DNA from: Ramlibacter monticola
GTDB lineage: Bacteria > Pseudomonadota > Gammaproteobacteria > Burkholderiales > Burkholderiaceae_C
Assembly: GCF_016722785.1 (NCBI RefSeq)
Contig: NZ_JAEQNE010000011.1
Location: forward strand, 61,587 to 125,586
Direction: 5' to 3'
DNA: 64,000 bases
Part shown: positions 13,019 to 20,192 of the stretch, one piece after another
Numbering within the stretch: position 1 is the first letter of the stretch
How the letters are laid out: every line of letters starts with the position of its first letter
Program-made: the position numbers and the translations under genes
Notes under the pieces: model-generated
Database searches by the model: none
What the model saw: only the letters and a program-made list of their open reading frames with translations
What the model was told of the DNA's origin: nothing

Positions 13019-13043
13019 GGCCCCGCTCTGCGGGGCCTTTTTT
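13019..13043 (+). terminator. Intrinsic terminator after the OmpA-like gene
   Basis: Perfect 8-bp stem GGCCCCGC/GCGGGGCC (13019-13026 and 13030-13037) with a TCT loop and a run of six T (13038-13043), 25 bases after the stop codon. Confidence 0.93.
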
Positions 13044-13084
13044 CATTTCGTCACCCGCAATCCGCTCCACAATCGCGCTGAGAC

Positions 13085-13795
13085 ATGACTGAACAACTGA
13101 ACGCCGACCCCGCCGAACTCGCGAAGTTCTCGGACCTCGCCCACCGCTGGTGGGACGCGGACAGCGAGTTCGCGCCCCTGCACCAGATCAATCCGCTGCG
13201 CCTGCAGTGGATCGATTCCACGGTCGGCGGGCTGGCGGGCCGGCGGATCGTCGACATCGGTTGCGGCGGCGGCATCCTCTCGGACGCGATGGCGCGCAAG
13301 GGCGCGAGCGTCCTGGGCATCGACCTCTCCACCAAGGGCATCCGGGTGGCGCAGCTGCACGCGCTGGAGGCCGCCACGCCCAACGTGCAGTACCGCGAGG
13401 TGGCCGCGGAAGCGCTGGCGCAGGAGCAGCCGGGCGAATACGACGTGGTGACCTGCATGGAAATGCTGGAACACGTGCCGAAGCCGGAATCGATCGTCCA
13501 GGCCGCGGCGGCGCTGGTGAAGCCGGGCGGCTGGGTGTTCTTCTCCACCCTCAATCGCAACCCGAAGTCCTTCCTGCTGGCGATCGTGGGCGCGGAATAC
13601 GTCCTGAACATGCTGCCGCGCGGCACGCACGAATACCTGAAGTTCATCAAGCCCAGCGAACTGGCCGGCTGGTGCCGCGGCGCCCGCCTGGACCTCGTGG
13701 GCACGCGGGGGATGCAGTACAACCCGTTCACCCGCCGCTACTGGCTGTCCGGCGACACGGACGTCAATTACCTGGTCGCCGCGCGCAAGCTCTGA
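13085..13795 (+). CDS. ubiG: Ubiquinone biosynthesis O-methyltransferase UbiG
   Basis: SAM-dependent O-methyltransferase that acts twice in ubiquinone synthesis (on the 2-polyprenyl-6-hydroxyphenol and the demethylubiquinol intermediates). The 236-residue protein has the UbiG N-terminus (KFSDLAHRWWDADSEFAPLH), SAM motif I IVDIGCGGGILSDAMA near residue 60 and the EMLEHVPKPESI motif near 125. Its stop overlaps the start of the following phosphatase gene (TGATG), so the two are translationally coupled. This pairing is common in Proteobacteria. Confidence 0.95.
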   Translation: MTEQLNADPAELAKFSDLAHRWWDADSEFAPLHQINPLRLQWIDSTVGGLAGRRIVDIGCGGGILSDAMARKGASVLGIDLSTKGIRVAQLHALEAATPNVQYREVAAEALAQEQPGEYDVVTCMEMLEHVPKPESIVQAAAALVKPGGWVFFSTLNRNPKSFLLAIVGAEYVLNMLPRGTHEYLKFIKPSELAGWCRGARLDLVGTRGMQYNPFTRRYWLSGDTDVNYLVAARKL

Positions 13796-14466
13796 TGTTC
13801 GAAGACGTGAAGGCCGTCCTGTTCGACCTGGATGGCACCCTGATCGACAGCGCACCCGACCTGGGCGCCGCGGCGAACAAGATGCGCGCCGACCGCGGGC
13901 TGCCGTCGCTGCCCTTCGAGCGCTACCGCCCGATGGCGGGCGCCGGCGCGCGCGGCATGCTGGGCGTGGCCTTCGGCATGACGCCGGAGGATCCCCACTT
14001 CGCCGAGATGCGCGAGGAGTTCTTCCGCAACTACGAGAGCTGCATGACGCAGCGCACGTACGTCTTCGAAGGCGTGGCGCAGATGATCGCGTCGCTCGTG
14101 GAACAGGGCGTGGCCTGGGGCGTGGTGACCAACAAGTCCATGCGCTTCACGGGACCGCTCACCCGGAAGATGCCGCTGTTCGCATCCGCGCGGGCGGTGG
14201 TGGGGGGCGACTCCACGCCGCATGCGAAGCCGCATCCGGCGCCCCTGCTGGAGGCGGCGCGCCAGGTGGGCGTGCAGGCCCGCGCTTGCGTCTATGTCGG
14301 CGACGACGTGCGCGACGTTCAGGCCGGCCGTGCCGCAGGCATGGGCACCGTGGCGGCCACCTACGGCTACCTGGGAACGACCGACGTCAAGGAATGGGGC
14401 GCCGACACGCAGATCGCCACGCCGATGGCGCTGCTGCCGCTGCTGCGCTTCCGGATGGCCGCCTAG
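13795..14466 (+). CDS. gph: HAD-superfamily phosphatase, phosphoglycolate phosphatase / MupP type
   Basis: Cytosolic HAD hydrolase of 223 residues with motif I FDLDGTLIDSAPDL (nucleophile Asp), a Thr-Asn pair in VVTNKS for motif II, Lys in HAKPHPAPL for motif III and GDDVRDVQAGRAAGM for motif IV. Coupling to ubiG fits two annotations. One is phosphoglycolate phosphatase (gph), which detoxifies 2-phosphoglycolate. The other is MupP, the N-acetylmuramate-6-phosphate phosphatase of peptidoglycan recycling, whose gene sits next to ubiG in Pseudomonas. Sequence alone does not separate them, so the symbol is provisional. Confidence 0.8.
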   Translation: MFEDVKAVLFDLDGTLIDSAPDLGAAANKMRADRGLPSLPFERYRPMAGAGARGMLGVAFGMTPEDPHFAEMREEFFRNYESCMTQRTYVFEGVAQMIASLVEQGVAWGVVTNKSMRFTGPLTRKMPLFASARAVVGGDSTPHAKPHPAPLLEAARQVGVQARACVYVGDDVRDVQAGRAAGMGTVAATYGYLGTTDVKEWGADTQIATPMALLPLLRFRMAA

Positions 14467-14496
14467 GCCCTTGCTGCGGGCTCCCGGTCGGGGGCC

Positions 14497-14928
14497 TCAG
14501 ACCGCCGGCGGCCGGGGAAGGCTTTCCGAGCCCCAGGCGTAGCTCAGCAACCAGGCCAGCCCGAAACCGGCCATGCCGCCGACCACGTCCAGGAGGGCAT
14601 GCGTGACGGCGGCCTGGCGGCCGGGAATCCAGATCTGGACGAACTCGACCAGCGCGGCGATCGTGAGCAGCGCCAGTGCCACCTGCCAGCTGCGGCCCCT
14701 GCGCCAGCCGTAATGGGCGACGAAGCCCAGCAGCCCGAAAGCGGCCAGGTGGTCGATGTCGGCGCCTGCCGGAGTCACCGTGGCGAGGGTGTCGAAGAGT
14801 CGATCCACCCAGTCATACTCAAATCGGAGGAAGTCGAGCGCGCTGGAAGGGGCGATCATCGACACGACGACGAGCGCCAACACCAGCAGCAGGAGAATGC
14901 GGGGAAGCGACCTGGAACTTAGGGCCAT
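14497..14928 (-). CDS. VanZ-like family membrane protein
   Basis: Integral membrane protein of 143 residues with four predicted helices (about 10-27, 60-76, 82-100 and 112-132). The loop between helices one and two contains the DIDHLAAFGLLGFVAHYG stretch typical of the VanZ-like family, whose conserved Asp/His motif lies at this position. The founding member raises teicoplanin resistance. The role of proteobacterial homologs is not established. It converges with the upstream phosphatase gene and stands between it and ssrA as a single-gene unit. Confidence 0.8.
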   Translation of the reverse strand: MALSSRSLPRILLLLVLALVVVSMIAPSSALDFLRFEYDWVDRLFDTLATVTPAGADIDHLAAFGLLGFVAHYGWRRGRSWQVALALLTIAALVEFVQIWIPGRQAAVTHALLDVVGGMAGFGLAWLLSYAWGSESLPRPPAV

Positions 14929-15122
14929 CCCGCAATCATAAAGTCAACCCGACTGGAGCCGTAACTCTAGAGTAAGGTTGTGCCCGCCTGTAAGGATTTG
15001 GTGTGACATTTTGCGCAAGCCGGGGTGCAGTTCAGCGCACTCCCGGTCTCCTTCGCGACAGTGCATGCCGCATGGTGAGGCCGCCCGCGCCGGAGCTCGA
15101 GCGCGATTGTTGTGCGGGGCTC

Positions 15123-15149
15123 TTGAAATGCCTCGTCCTGGCTTAAGAT
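15123..15149 (+). promoter_or_regulatory. Sigma-70 promoter of ssrA
   Basis: TTGAAA (15123-15128) and TAAGAT (15144-15149) lie 15 bases apart (16 if the -10 is read one base on), with the mature tmRNA 5' end 11 bases downstream at 15160. Both hexamers match consensus at four or five of six positions, as expected for an abundant stable RNA. Confidence 0.7.
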
Positions 15150-15159
15150 ACGTTCTCCT

Positions 15160-15534
15160 GGGGCTGCACCGGTTTCGACGTGGGTTCGGACACGCAGCAG
15201 GGCATGTCGAGGGTCAGATCACCTCGTTAATCCAGCTGAAACAAACTAACTGCGAACGACGAACGTTTCGCCCTCGCCGCTTAATTGCCGGTGAGCCTTG
15301 CAACAGTTGGCCGATGGGCTGGGTTGGGGTCGCAAGGTCCTAACTGCAAGGGTACTTACATTGGCTGGCTTCCGGGCGGGTGCCTTGTCCGGGAGCGAGA
15401 CTCAAGGGCACTGGCTGGCTGGGTAGCGTGCGACTGCGCGATCCGGCTGGCGAGATCCAAATCAGATCGCTAAACATGTAGAACTGCTCGGAGAAGGCTT
15501 GCGGACGCGGGTTCAATTCCCGCCAGCTCCACCA
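15160..15534 (+). ncRNA. ssrA: Transfer-messenger RNA (tmRNA)
   Basis: Rescues stalled ribosomes in trans-translation with SmpB. The 375-base gene begins GGGGCTGCACCGGTTTCGAC and ends with a tRNA-like T arm (GGTTCAATTCCCGCC) and a CAGCTCC acceptor strand that pairs with GGGGCTG. The terminal CCA is encoded. The tag open frame (15252-15284) encodes ANDERFALAA, the betaproteobacterial form. Alanine tRNA-like identity is shown by the G-U pair in the acceptor stem. The gene's 3' end is a classic target for tyrosine integrases, and an integrase remnant lies 1 kb downstream. Confidence 0.98.
15252..15284 (+). other. tmRNA proteolysis-tag reading frame
   Basis: The resume codon GCG and nine further codons encode ANDERFALAA, followed by TAA. 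The C-terminal hydrophobic LAA is the ClpXP/ClpAP degradation signal. Confidence 0.95.
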
Positions 15535-15543
15535 TTCAAGAGA

Positions 15544-15568
15544 GCCAGCGCCAATGAACGGCGCTGGC
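15544..15568 (+). terminator. Hairpin downstream of ssrA
   Basis: Nine-bp perfect stem GCCAGCGCC/GGCGCTGGC (15544-15552 and 15560-15568) with a seven-base loop, ten bases after the tmRNA CCA end. It lacks a proper T run (CTCTGACCTC follows), so it may be a processing or weak termination structure. Confidence 0.5.
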
Positions 15569-15753
15569 CTCTGACCTCACCCAAGCGCCGGGTGACTACG
15601 CGCCAAAGTCGTCTGCTGCGGCTGGGTTGCCCCTCCCACGACCGGCCGACGTGCTGAAACGAGAATGCCTCTTATCGCGGCGGCCCGCTTGAGCCCCCAG
15701 ATCGGCACGAAGGTGCCGAATGGCCGAGCACGCCAGCTGCTTACCATGGGCTG

Positions 15754-16050
15754 GTGGACGCTGACACTCTTGCGGCGCAGGCGTACTCCGAATGGGAGCA
15801 CGCGGATCAAGCTGCGCGCGCCGAGGAAGAGCGGCTCACGGATGCGTGGTTGCACTACACACTGGGGGCATCGGCACCTCCCGACGAACTCAAGGCCGAA
15901 GCGCGACGTCTGCGCGAGCTTGCGGAGATGAAGCTCTCCGCGGCCCTGGCACTCATGGCCCCACCCGTGGTGGGCCAGGAACTTCACACCCCTCTCAAGA
16001 TGCCCGGCCGAACCCGATGGCGGAACGCCTTGCGAAGTCGTCGTTGGTGA
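15754..16050 (+). CDS. Small hypothetical protein downstream of ssrA
   Basis: Possible 98-residue protein from a GTG start at 15754. The first two-thirds reads like a genuine helical protein rich in Ala, Glu and Arg (AQAYSEWEHADQAARAEEER, then ELKAEARRLRELAEMKLSAA), with an amphipathic heptad-like spacing that suggests a coiled coil or helical bundle. The last 30 residues look less natural, and no ribosome binding site is obvious. I do not recognise the family. It sits in the 1.2-kb orphan strip between ssrA and an integrase remnant, so it could be leftover cargo of an integrated element. Confidence 0.35.
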   Translation: MDADTLAAQAYSEWEHADQAARAEEERLTDAWLHYTLGASAPPDELKAEARRLRELAEMKLSAALALMAPPVVGQELHTPLKMPGRTRWRNALRSRRW

Positions 16051-16096
16051 TCCCGCCGGGAGAGCGACTCGGCCACTGGCGATCGGCGCCCGGCAG

Positions 16097-16402
16097 CTAG
16101 CCCGGGCAGGGCACCGGAAGGGTCAGCCGCGCTCCCGGTTCCAGGCCGTTTTCCGCCAGGTCGAGCCACTCCCGGTTCGCGATGCGGATCTGCTGCCACT
16201 TCGTCGCATCGCCGAGTTCCGCTGCCGCGATGCTCTCCAGCGTTTCGCCCGCCTTGAAGACGTGCACGCGGTGGCACGACGTTCGGGTCCCTTGCGTCCT
16301 GTCCGCCGCCGCAGTGGGAACGGCAAGTGGCGTCGGTTCGGTGCTCCGGCCCCACTGACCTCGCAAACTATCGGCTGGTACGGCAGGAAGGGGGCAGGTC
16401 AC
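16097..16402 (-). CDS. Small LysM-domain protein
   Basis: Possible 101-residue protein with a single LysM fold in its C-terminal half: HRVHVFKAGETLESIAAAEL, a helical middle ending IRIANREWL, then GLEPGARLTLP. LysM domains bind N-acetylglucosamine-containing glycans such as peptidoglycan. The N-terminal 45 residues are low in structure and show no signal peptide from the GTG start at 16402, so the true start or an ancestral N-terminal part is uncertain. The protein may be a fragment. It stands alone, on the strand opposite to its neighbours in the ssrA-integrase strip. Confidence 0.5.
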   Translation of the reverse strand: MTCPLPAVPADSLRGQWGRSTEPTPLAVPTAAADRTQGTRTSCHRVHVFKAGETLESIAAAELGDATKWQQIRIANREWLDLAENGLEPGARLTLPVPCPG

Positions 16403-16533
16403 TTACGGTCCAACATCGTCCGAGCTGATCCATTGACAGTCAAAGCTACACCGGCGCACATTTCCGGGAACACCAGCAGAAAACCCGGCCTCGGACCCCG
16501 TGTGTTCCCCGGTTGTCCCGCGCAATATTTCGA

Positions 16534-16783
16534 ATGCTCACTGACAAGCGGTGCAAGAACACGGTCTGTCCCCCCGAGAAGAATCGCGTCCGGATCACTG
16601 ACTCCGGAAGCCTGTATCTCGAGGTGAGTCCTGGGGGATCTAAGCGGTGGGTCTGGAAGCCCCACGAATTTCCGCCCGGCACCCGGGCCCGCCGAATCCA
16701 TCCGGCCAACCCCAGTTGGCGAGCCGATGGAGCTCACGGCGCGGGAGACAAGAGTCTGTCGGCTCCGGATGCAAGGGGTGATT
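16534..16783 (+). pseudogene. Remnant of a P4-type tyrosine integrase (N-terminal part, frameshifted)
   Basis: From the ATG at 16534 the frame reads MLTDKRCKNTVCPPEKNR followed by ITDSGSLYLEVSPGGSKRWV. This is the N-terminal arm-binding (DUF4102-type) start of phage P4-like integrases. The similarity then breaks. A second frame further on (about 16715-16780) gives ELTARETRVCRLRMQGVIHP, matching the 'SL-x-AR-x-ARD-x-A-x-x-L-x-x-GxDP' segment that normally follows. The remaining catalytic 300 residues are absent and the methyltransferase gene begins at 16788. This is therefore a truncated, frameshifted relic. It is in the same orientation as ssrA and about 1 kb downstream, the normal position for such an integrase. 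Confidence 0.75.
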
Positions 16784-16787
16784 CATC

Positions 16788-17741
16788 CTACCCAGCCCGG
16801 ACGGGCACATCGCTGTACGGTCTCTTCCTCAGCCATACGGTGAGCTGCATCCCCGTTTGCGTGGCACGCATGTACGAACGCAGGAGCGGGTGGAGGAACC
16901 CCGGCACGTTGTAGAGCGTGCATACCTCGATCCGGTGCTGCACCACCTCATAGCCCACTCGCTGCGCATGCTTGCGGAACGACTCCGGGGTGAACGAGTA
17001 CAGGTGGTACGGCGGATGCATCGGGCTCAGGTTGCTGACGTAATTCAGGCCGTGCGCGAAGAAGAACAGGTTGGCGAGCTTGTCCACCACCCATCGCGAC
17101 GAAGGCACTTCGGCCTGCATCACTCCGCCCGGCTTGAGCCACTGCATGGCACGCGCAATACATCGCCCGGGCTCCTGCAGGTGCTCCAGCACGGCGCCAA
17201 AGGTGACCAGGTCGAAGGTATCGGCTGCATAGGTCGCATCCTCGACGCTGGCGAGTTGCAACCGGTCGGCCGCGATGCCCATTCGCTCGATGGCTCTGGC
17301 GCGAAAGGTCTCGGATGGCTCGATTCCGCAAACGTCGAACCCCGCGCGCGCCAGTGCGGTCATGCCCATTCCGAGCCCGGCGCCGACGTCCAGGGCGGTC
17401 ATCCCCGGACGGAATCGGATGAGAGCCTTTGCCTCCGAGATTTCCCGCACAAAGTAGGAATCGGGCACTTCCCACTGGGCCGGATTGGTCCAGTAGCTCT
17501 CGGGTGGGACGCCGTAATGGTCCGACAGGTTCGCGGGCTTCGGCCGTGGATCCGCGAACACCAGCTCGCAGTCGAGGCATTTCTTGATTCCGACGGCGAT
17601 TCCGGACACGGCGCGCGGGCTTCGGCCCTGGCTACGGTTGAGACGCATGCCGAGCAGCTTGTGCCGGTGGGAACCGCACATCTCGCATTCGCTGAGCGGG
17701 ATGAACTCGTACCTGAGGACGGGCTGGGCGGAACCGACCAT
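16788..17741 (-). CDS. Class I SAM-dependent methyltransferase with N-terminal zinc ribbon
   Basis: Likely modifies a sugar or nucleotide-sugar in surface polysaccharide synthesis. The 317-residue protein opens with a zinc-ribbon pair (CEMCGS and CLDCELVF, about residues 20-60). The SAM-binding domain follows: motif I ALDVGAGLGMGMTALARAGF near 115 and a post-motif FGAVLEHLQEPG near 182. A C-terminal part carries aromatic patches. This Methyltransf_23-like layout is common in O-antigen clusters, where members include sugar C- and O-methyltransferases. The ATG at 17741 is preceded by GGGGAG at seven bases and was preferred over a GTG 30 bases upstream. It is the last minus-strand gene of the polysaccharide locus. 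Confidence 0.82.
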   Translation of the reverse strand: MVGSAQPVLRYEFIPLSECEMCGSHRHKLLGMRLNRSQGRSPRAVSGIAVGIKKCLDCELVFADPRPKPANLSDHYGVPPESYWTNPAQWEVPDSYFVREISEAKALIRFRPGMTALDVGAGLGMGMTALARAGFDVCGIEPSETFRARAIERMGIAADRLQLASVEDATYAADTFDLVTFGAVLEHLQEPGRCIARAMQWLKPGGVMQAEVPSSRWVVDKLANLFFFAHGLNYVSNLSPMHPPYHLYSFTPESFRKHAQRVGYEVVQHRIEVCTLYNVPGFLHPLLRSYMRATQTGMQLTVWLRKRPYSDVPVRAG

Positions 17742-18111
17742 GAACGTACTCCCCAAGGAGGGTTGCTGCACTTGAGCGGCGCACCGCGTCAGTGCTGCGC
17801 GTGTCCGGACAACGCGAGGACGCGCCTCAGGCTGACCTGCGGACAGCCCTGGCCCCTTCGCAAGGCGAGCAGCTTAACCGGCCTCGCCGTTCCGGCGAAA
17901 GACTTTCGTGCGCGCCCGAGTTGCCTCCATTGCGCCGCACGCATGTTGCGGGACAGTGGCGACCGCCGCTGGAGGTTCGCAATCGCGCGCATCGGTCGGC
18001 GCATCGAGTCGCGGGCCTCGTCCACAGGATCTGGGGGGCACGCTACAAACCCGCATCCCGCTTTTCATCGTTCGCGCTATAACCAGCGCTTTCCGCCCAA
18101 AGGGGAACCCC
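17742..18111. other. Divergent intergenic region, 370 bases
   Basis: Separates two divergent methyltransferase genes. Open frames here are short and not recognisable. It must hold both 5' regions: GGGGAG for the minus gene at about 17749-17754 and AAGGGGAA for the plus gene at about 18100. No promoter is close enough to consensus to call. No repeat or RNA gene was seen. Confidence 0.5.
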
Positions 18112-18903
18112 ATGGACAGTGCGGCCCTCATCGAGCACAACATCCGCGCGCATGATCGCGTCGCAGACAGCTACGCCGCGGAGCACGGGGAGATCTACAA
18201 CCCCATCGAGCAGGCAAGGTTGCGCGCTACTCTCGCCGCAGCCCTGGGGGAGGTTCGATCGGGCGGCTTGCGAGCGCTCGACTTCGGCGCCGGCGCTGGC
18301 AACCTCACGGATCACCTCGTGGCGTTGGGCGCGCAGGTAAGGGCAGCGGACGTATCCCCCGAATTCCTGCGCCAGCTTTCCGCCAGAGGCATCGCTGCCG
18401 CCCAGCTCAACGGTGAGGACCTGCGCGAATTCGCCGATGCAAGCTTCGATTTCGTGGGGACCTATTCGGTGCTTCACCACGTGCCGGATTACCTGAAGGC
18501 CGTGCGCGAGATGGCCCGGGTGTTGCGCCCGGGCGGGATCCTCTACATCGATCACGAAGTGGCTCCGGGCTATTGGGCGCCGAGCGACGCCTATCGGGCC
18601 TATTGGGCGGAGTTCGCGCCGCCCCGCTCGTTCGGAACCCGCCTGCTCAATCTCACCAGGCCCAGCTGGTACGTCATGCGCATGCGACTGCTGCTGAATC
18701 CTCGCTACAAGCCTGAAGGTGACATCCATGTCTGGCCGGACGATCACATCGAGTGGAACTGGATCGAAGAGGCCGCGGCATGCGAGGTGCTGCAGCGCAC
18801 CGACTACCTGCTCTGCAGGCGCGATTGTCCGCAACATCTCTACGAGCGATACAAGGATCGCTGTGCGGACGTGCGGGTTATGGTTGCGCGCAAGCCTGGC
18901 TAG
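18112..18903 (+). CDS. Class I SAM-dependent methyltransferase
   Basis: 263-residue methyltransferase with SAM motif I ALDFGAGAGNLTDHLVALGA (near residue 57), the acidic GEDLREFADASFDFVGTYSV stretch and a LHHVPDYLKAVREMARVL segment typical of Methyltransf_11. The C-terminal half contains an unusual Trp/Tyr-rich region (YWAPSDAYRAYWAEF) and two Cys near the end. The substrate is unknown. Its place at the edge of the polysaccharide cluster suggests a glycan or lipid precursor. It is the only plus-strand gene between ssrA and wecB. An AAGGGGAA site lies before the ATG. Confidence 0.8.
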   Translation: MDSAALIEHNIRAHDRVADSYAAEHGEIYNPIEQARLRATLAAALGEVRSGGLRALDFGAGAGNLTDHLVALGAQVRAADVSPEFLRQLSARGIAAAQLNGEDLREFADASFDFVGTYSVLHHVPDYLKAVREMARVLRPGGILYIDHEVAPGYWAPSDAYRAYWAEFAPPRSFGTRLLNLTRPSWYVMRMRLLLNPRYKPEGDIHVWPDDHIEWNWIEEAAACEVLQRTDYLLCRRDCPQHLYERYKDRCADVRVMVARKPG

Positions 18904-18991
18904 CTGGGCCGAGGGCCTGAACGCCACTGACGCACACCCGGGGCCGGGAGCCGAAAGGCGTTGACCGGCATCGACGAACTCCTTCGCCGTG

Positions 18992-20125
18992 TCACATGCT
19001 GGGGATCAGCTCGCGATAGACGGCTAGCGTCCGGTCGATGACGCTGCGTTCCTCGAACTGCGAAAGCGCCTTGGAGCGCGCGGCGGTACCCAGCCGCCTG
19101 CGGAGTTCTGCATCCTCCTTCAACCTGGCGATCGCATCCGCCAAGGCTGCCGGGTCCTTCGCCGGCACCAGCAGGCCGTCTACGCCATCCGTCACCACCT
19201 CCCGGCAACCCGGCACGTTCGTGGTCACAAGCGGCAGCGCGCACGCGGCGGCCTCGATCAGTCCCTTGGGAAGGCCCTCGCGGTAACTCGGGAGCACCAC
19301 GGCATGCACCGAGTGGAACAGCGCCGGCATGTCCTTCACGTGCCCCAGCCATTGAACCAGCCCTTCTCCCACCCAGGCGCGGATGGTGCGCTCCGGAACG
19401 GTGGCGGGATTGCCGGGGTCCGGCTCGCCGGCGAGGAGAAATTCGACATCGATCCCGCGGCTTCGCAGCATGCGCGCCGCATCGACGTATTCGGAGATTC
19501 CCTTGTCCCAGAGCATGCGCGCCGGGAGCACGACGCGGAACCGGCCTGCGCTTTCGCTGCCCGGCGCGGTCGGGACGAAGCGGCTGCAGTCGACGCCCGA
19601 ACCAGGGATCAGGCGCACGTGTTCCGGCTTGACCAGGCGTGCGTGTGCGAACAGGTCCACATCATCGGTGTTCTGGAGGATCAGGCGGGCACCTTCGCCC
19701 TCCAGCGCGTAGCGGAAAAGCCGGCGGAGCACGGGCCGCAGCGCCAGCGCGCGCAGGTCGTTGCTCGTGAACACATAGCCCATGCCGGCCACGGCGTTCA
19801 CGCGGGCGGGGATGCCTTCGAGGCGGGCGGCGATCGACCCGTACACCGCGCACTTGATGGTGAAGCCATGGACGAGGGCGACGTGCTCGCGCCTGATCAG
19901 GCGACGCAGCCACTGGACGAGCGCGAGTTCGCGCAGGGGATTCAGGCTACGGCGCATCATGGGAGCGGCTTCCCATCGGTATCCGAGATCTCGCAGCTTC
20001 TCCCCGAAAGCGCCCGGCGGAGAGAGCAGCAGGACCTCGTGCCCCGCTTCGCGCAGGGCGTGCGCGAGCGATTGACGGAAGTTGAAGAGGTACCAGTCGG
20101 TGTTCGCGAACAGAAGCACTTTCAA
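18992..20125 (-). CDS. Glycosyltransferase family 4
   Basis: GT-B fold glycosyltransferase of 377 residues that adds a sugar to a lipid-linked repeat unit at the cytoplasmic membrane face. The N-terminus LKVLLFANTDWYLFNFRQSL and the AGMGYVF loop are typical of the PglA/CapM-like branch. The C-terminal domain carries the donor-site motif LPSYREGLPKGLIEAAA with the E-x7-E pair and the VVTDGVDGLLVPAKDP stretch. The start is taken as TTG at 20125, with AAGGA seven bases upstream, because family members begin exactly here and no ATG or GTG is nearby. It lies 67 bases after the upstream acyltransferase. Confidence 0.85.
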   Translation of the reverse strand: MKVLLFANTDWYLFNFRQSLAHALREAGHEVLLLSPPGAFGEKLRDLGYRWEAAPMMRRSLNPLRELALVQWLRRLIRREHVALVHGFTIKCAVYGSIAARLEGIPARVNAVAGMGYVFTSNDLRALALRPVLRRLFRYALEGEGARLILQNTDDVDLFAHARLVKPEHVRLIPGSGVDCSRFVPTAPGSESAGRFRVVLPARMLWDKGISEYVDAARMLRSRGIDVEFLLAGEPDPGNPATVPERTIRAWVGEGLVQWLGHVKDMPALFHSVHAVVLPSYREGLPKGLIEAAACALPLVTTNVPGCREVVTDGVDGLLVPAKDPAALADAIARLKEDAELRRRLGTAARSKALSQFEERSVIDRTLAVYRELIPSM

Positions 20126-20192
20126 GGGACCGTCCTTGTCCTCGCGGGCCGCACAGGATACATGAGAGCTTCGCGCGCCGGTGCCGTCATTC

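Noticed and set aside
15577..15987. Minus-strand 136-codon frame downstream of ssrA
   Set aside because: No conserved motif, rich in Arg/Ser/Pro, overlaps the better-looking plus-strand frame. Probably chance.
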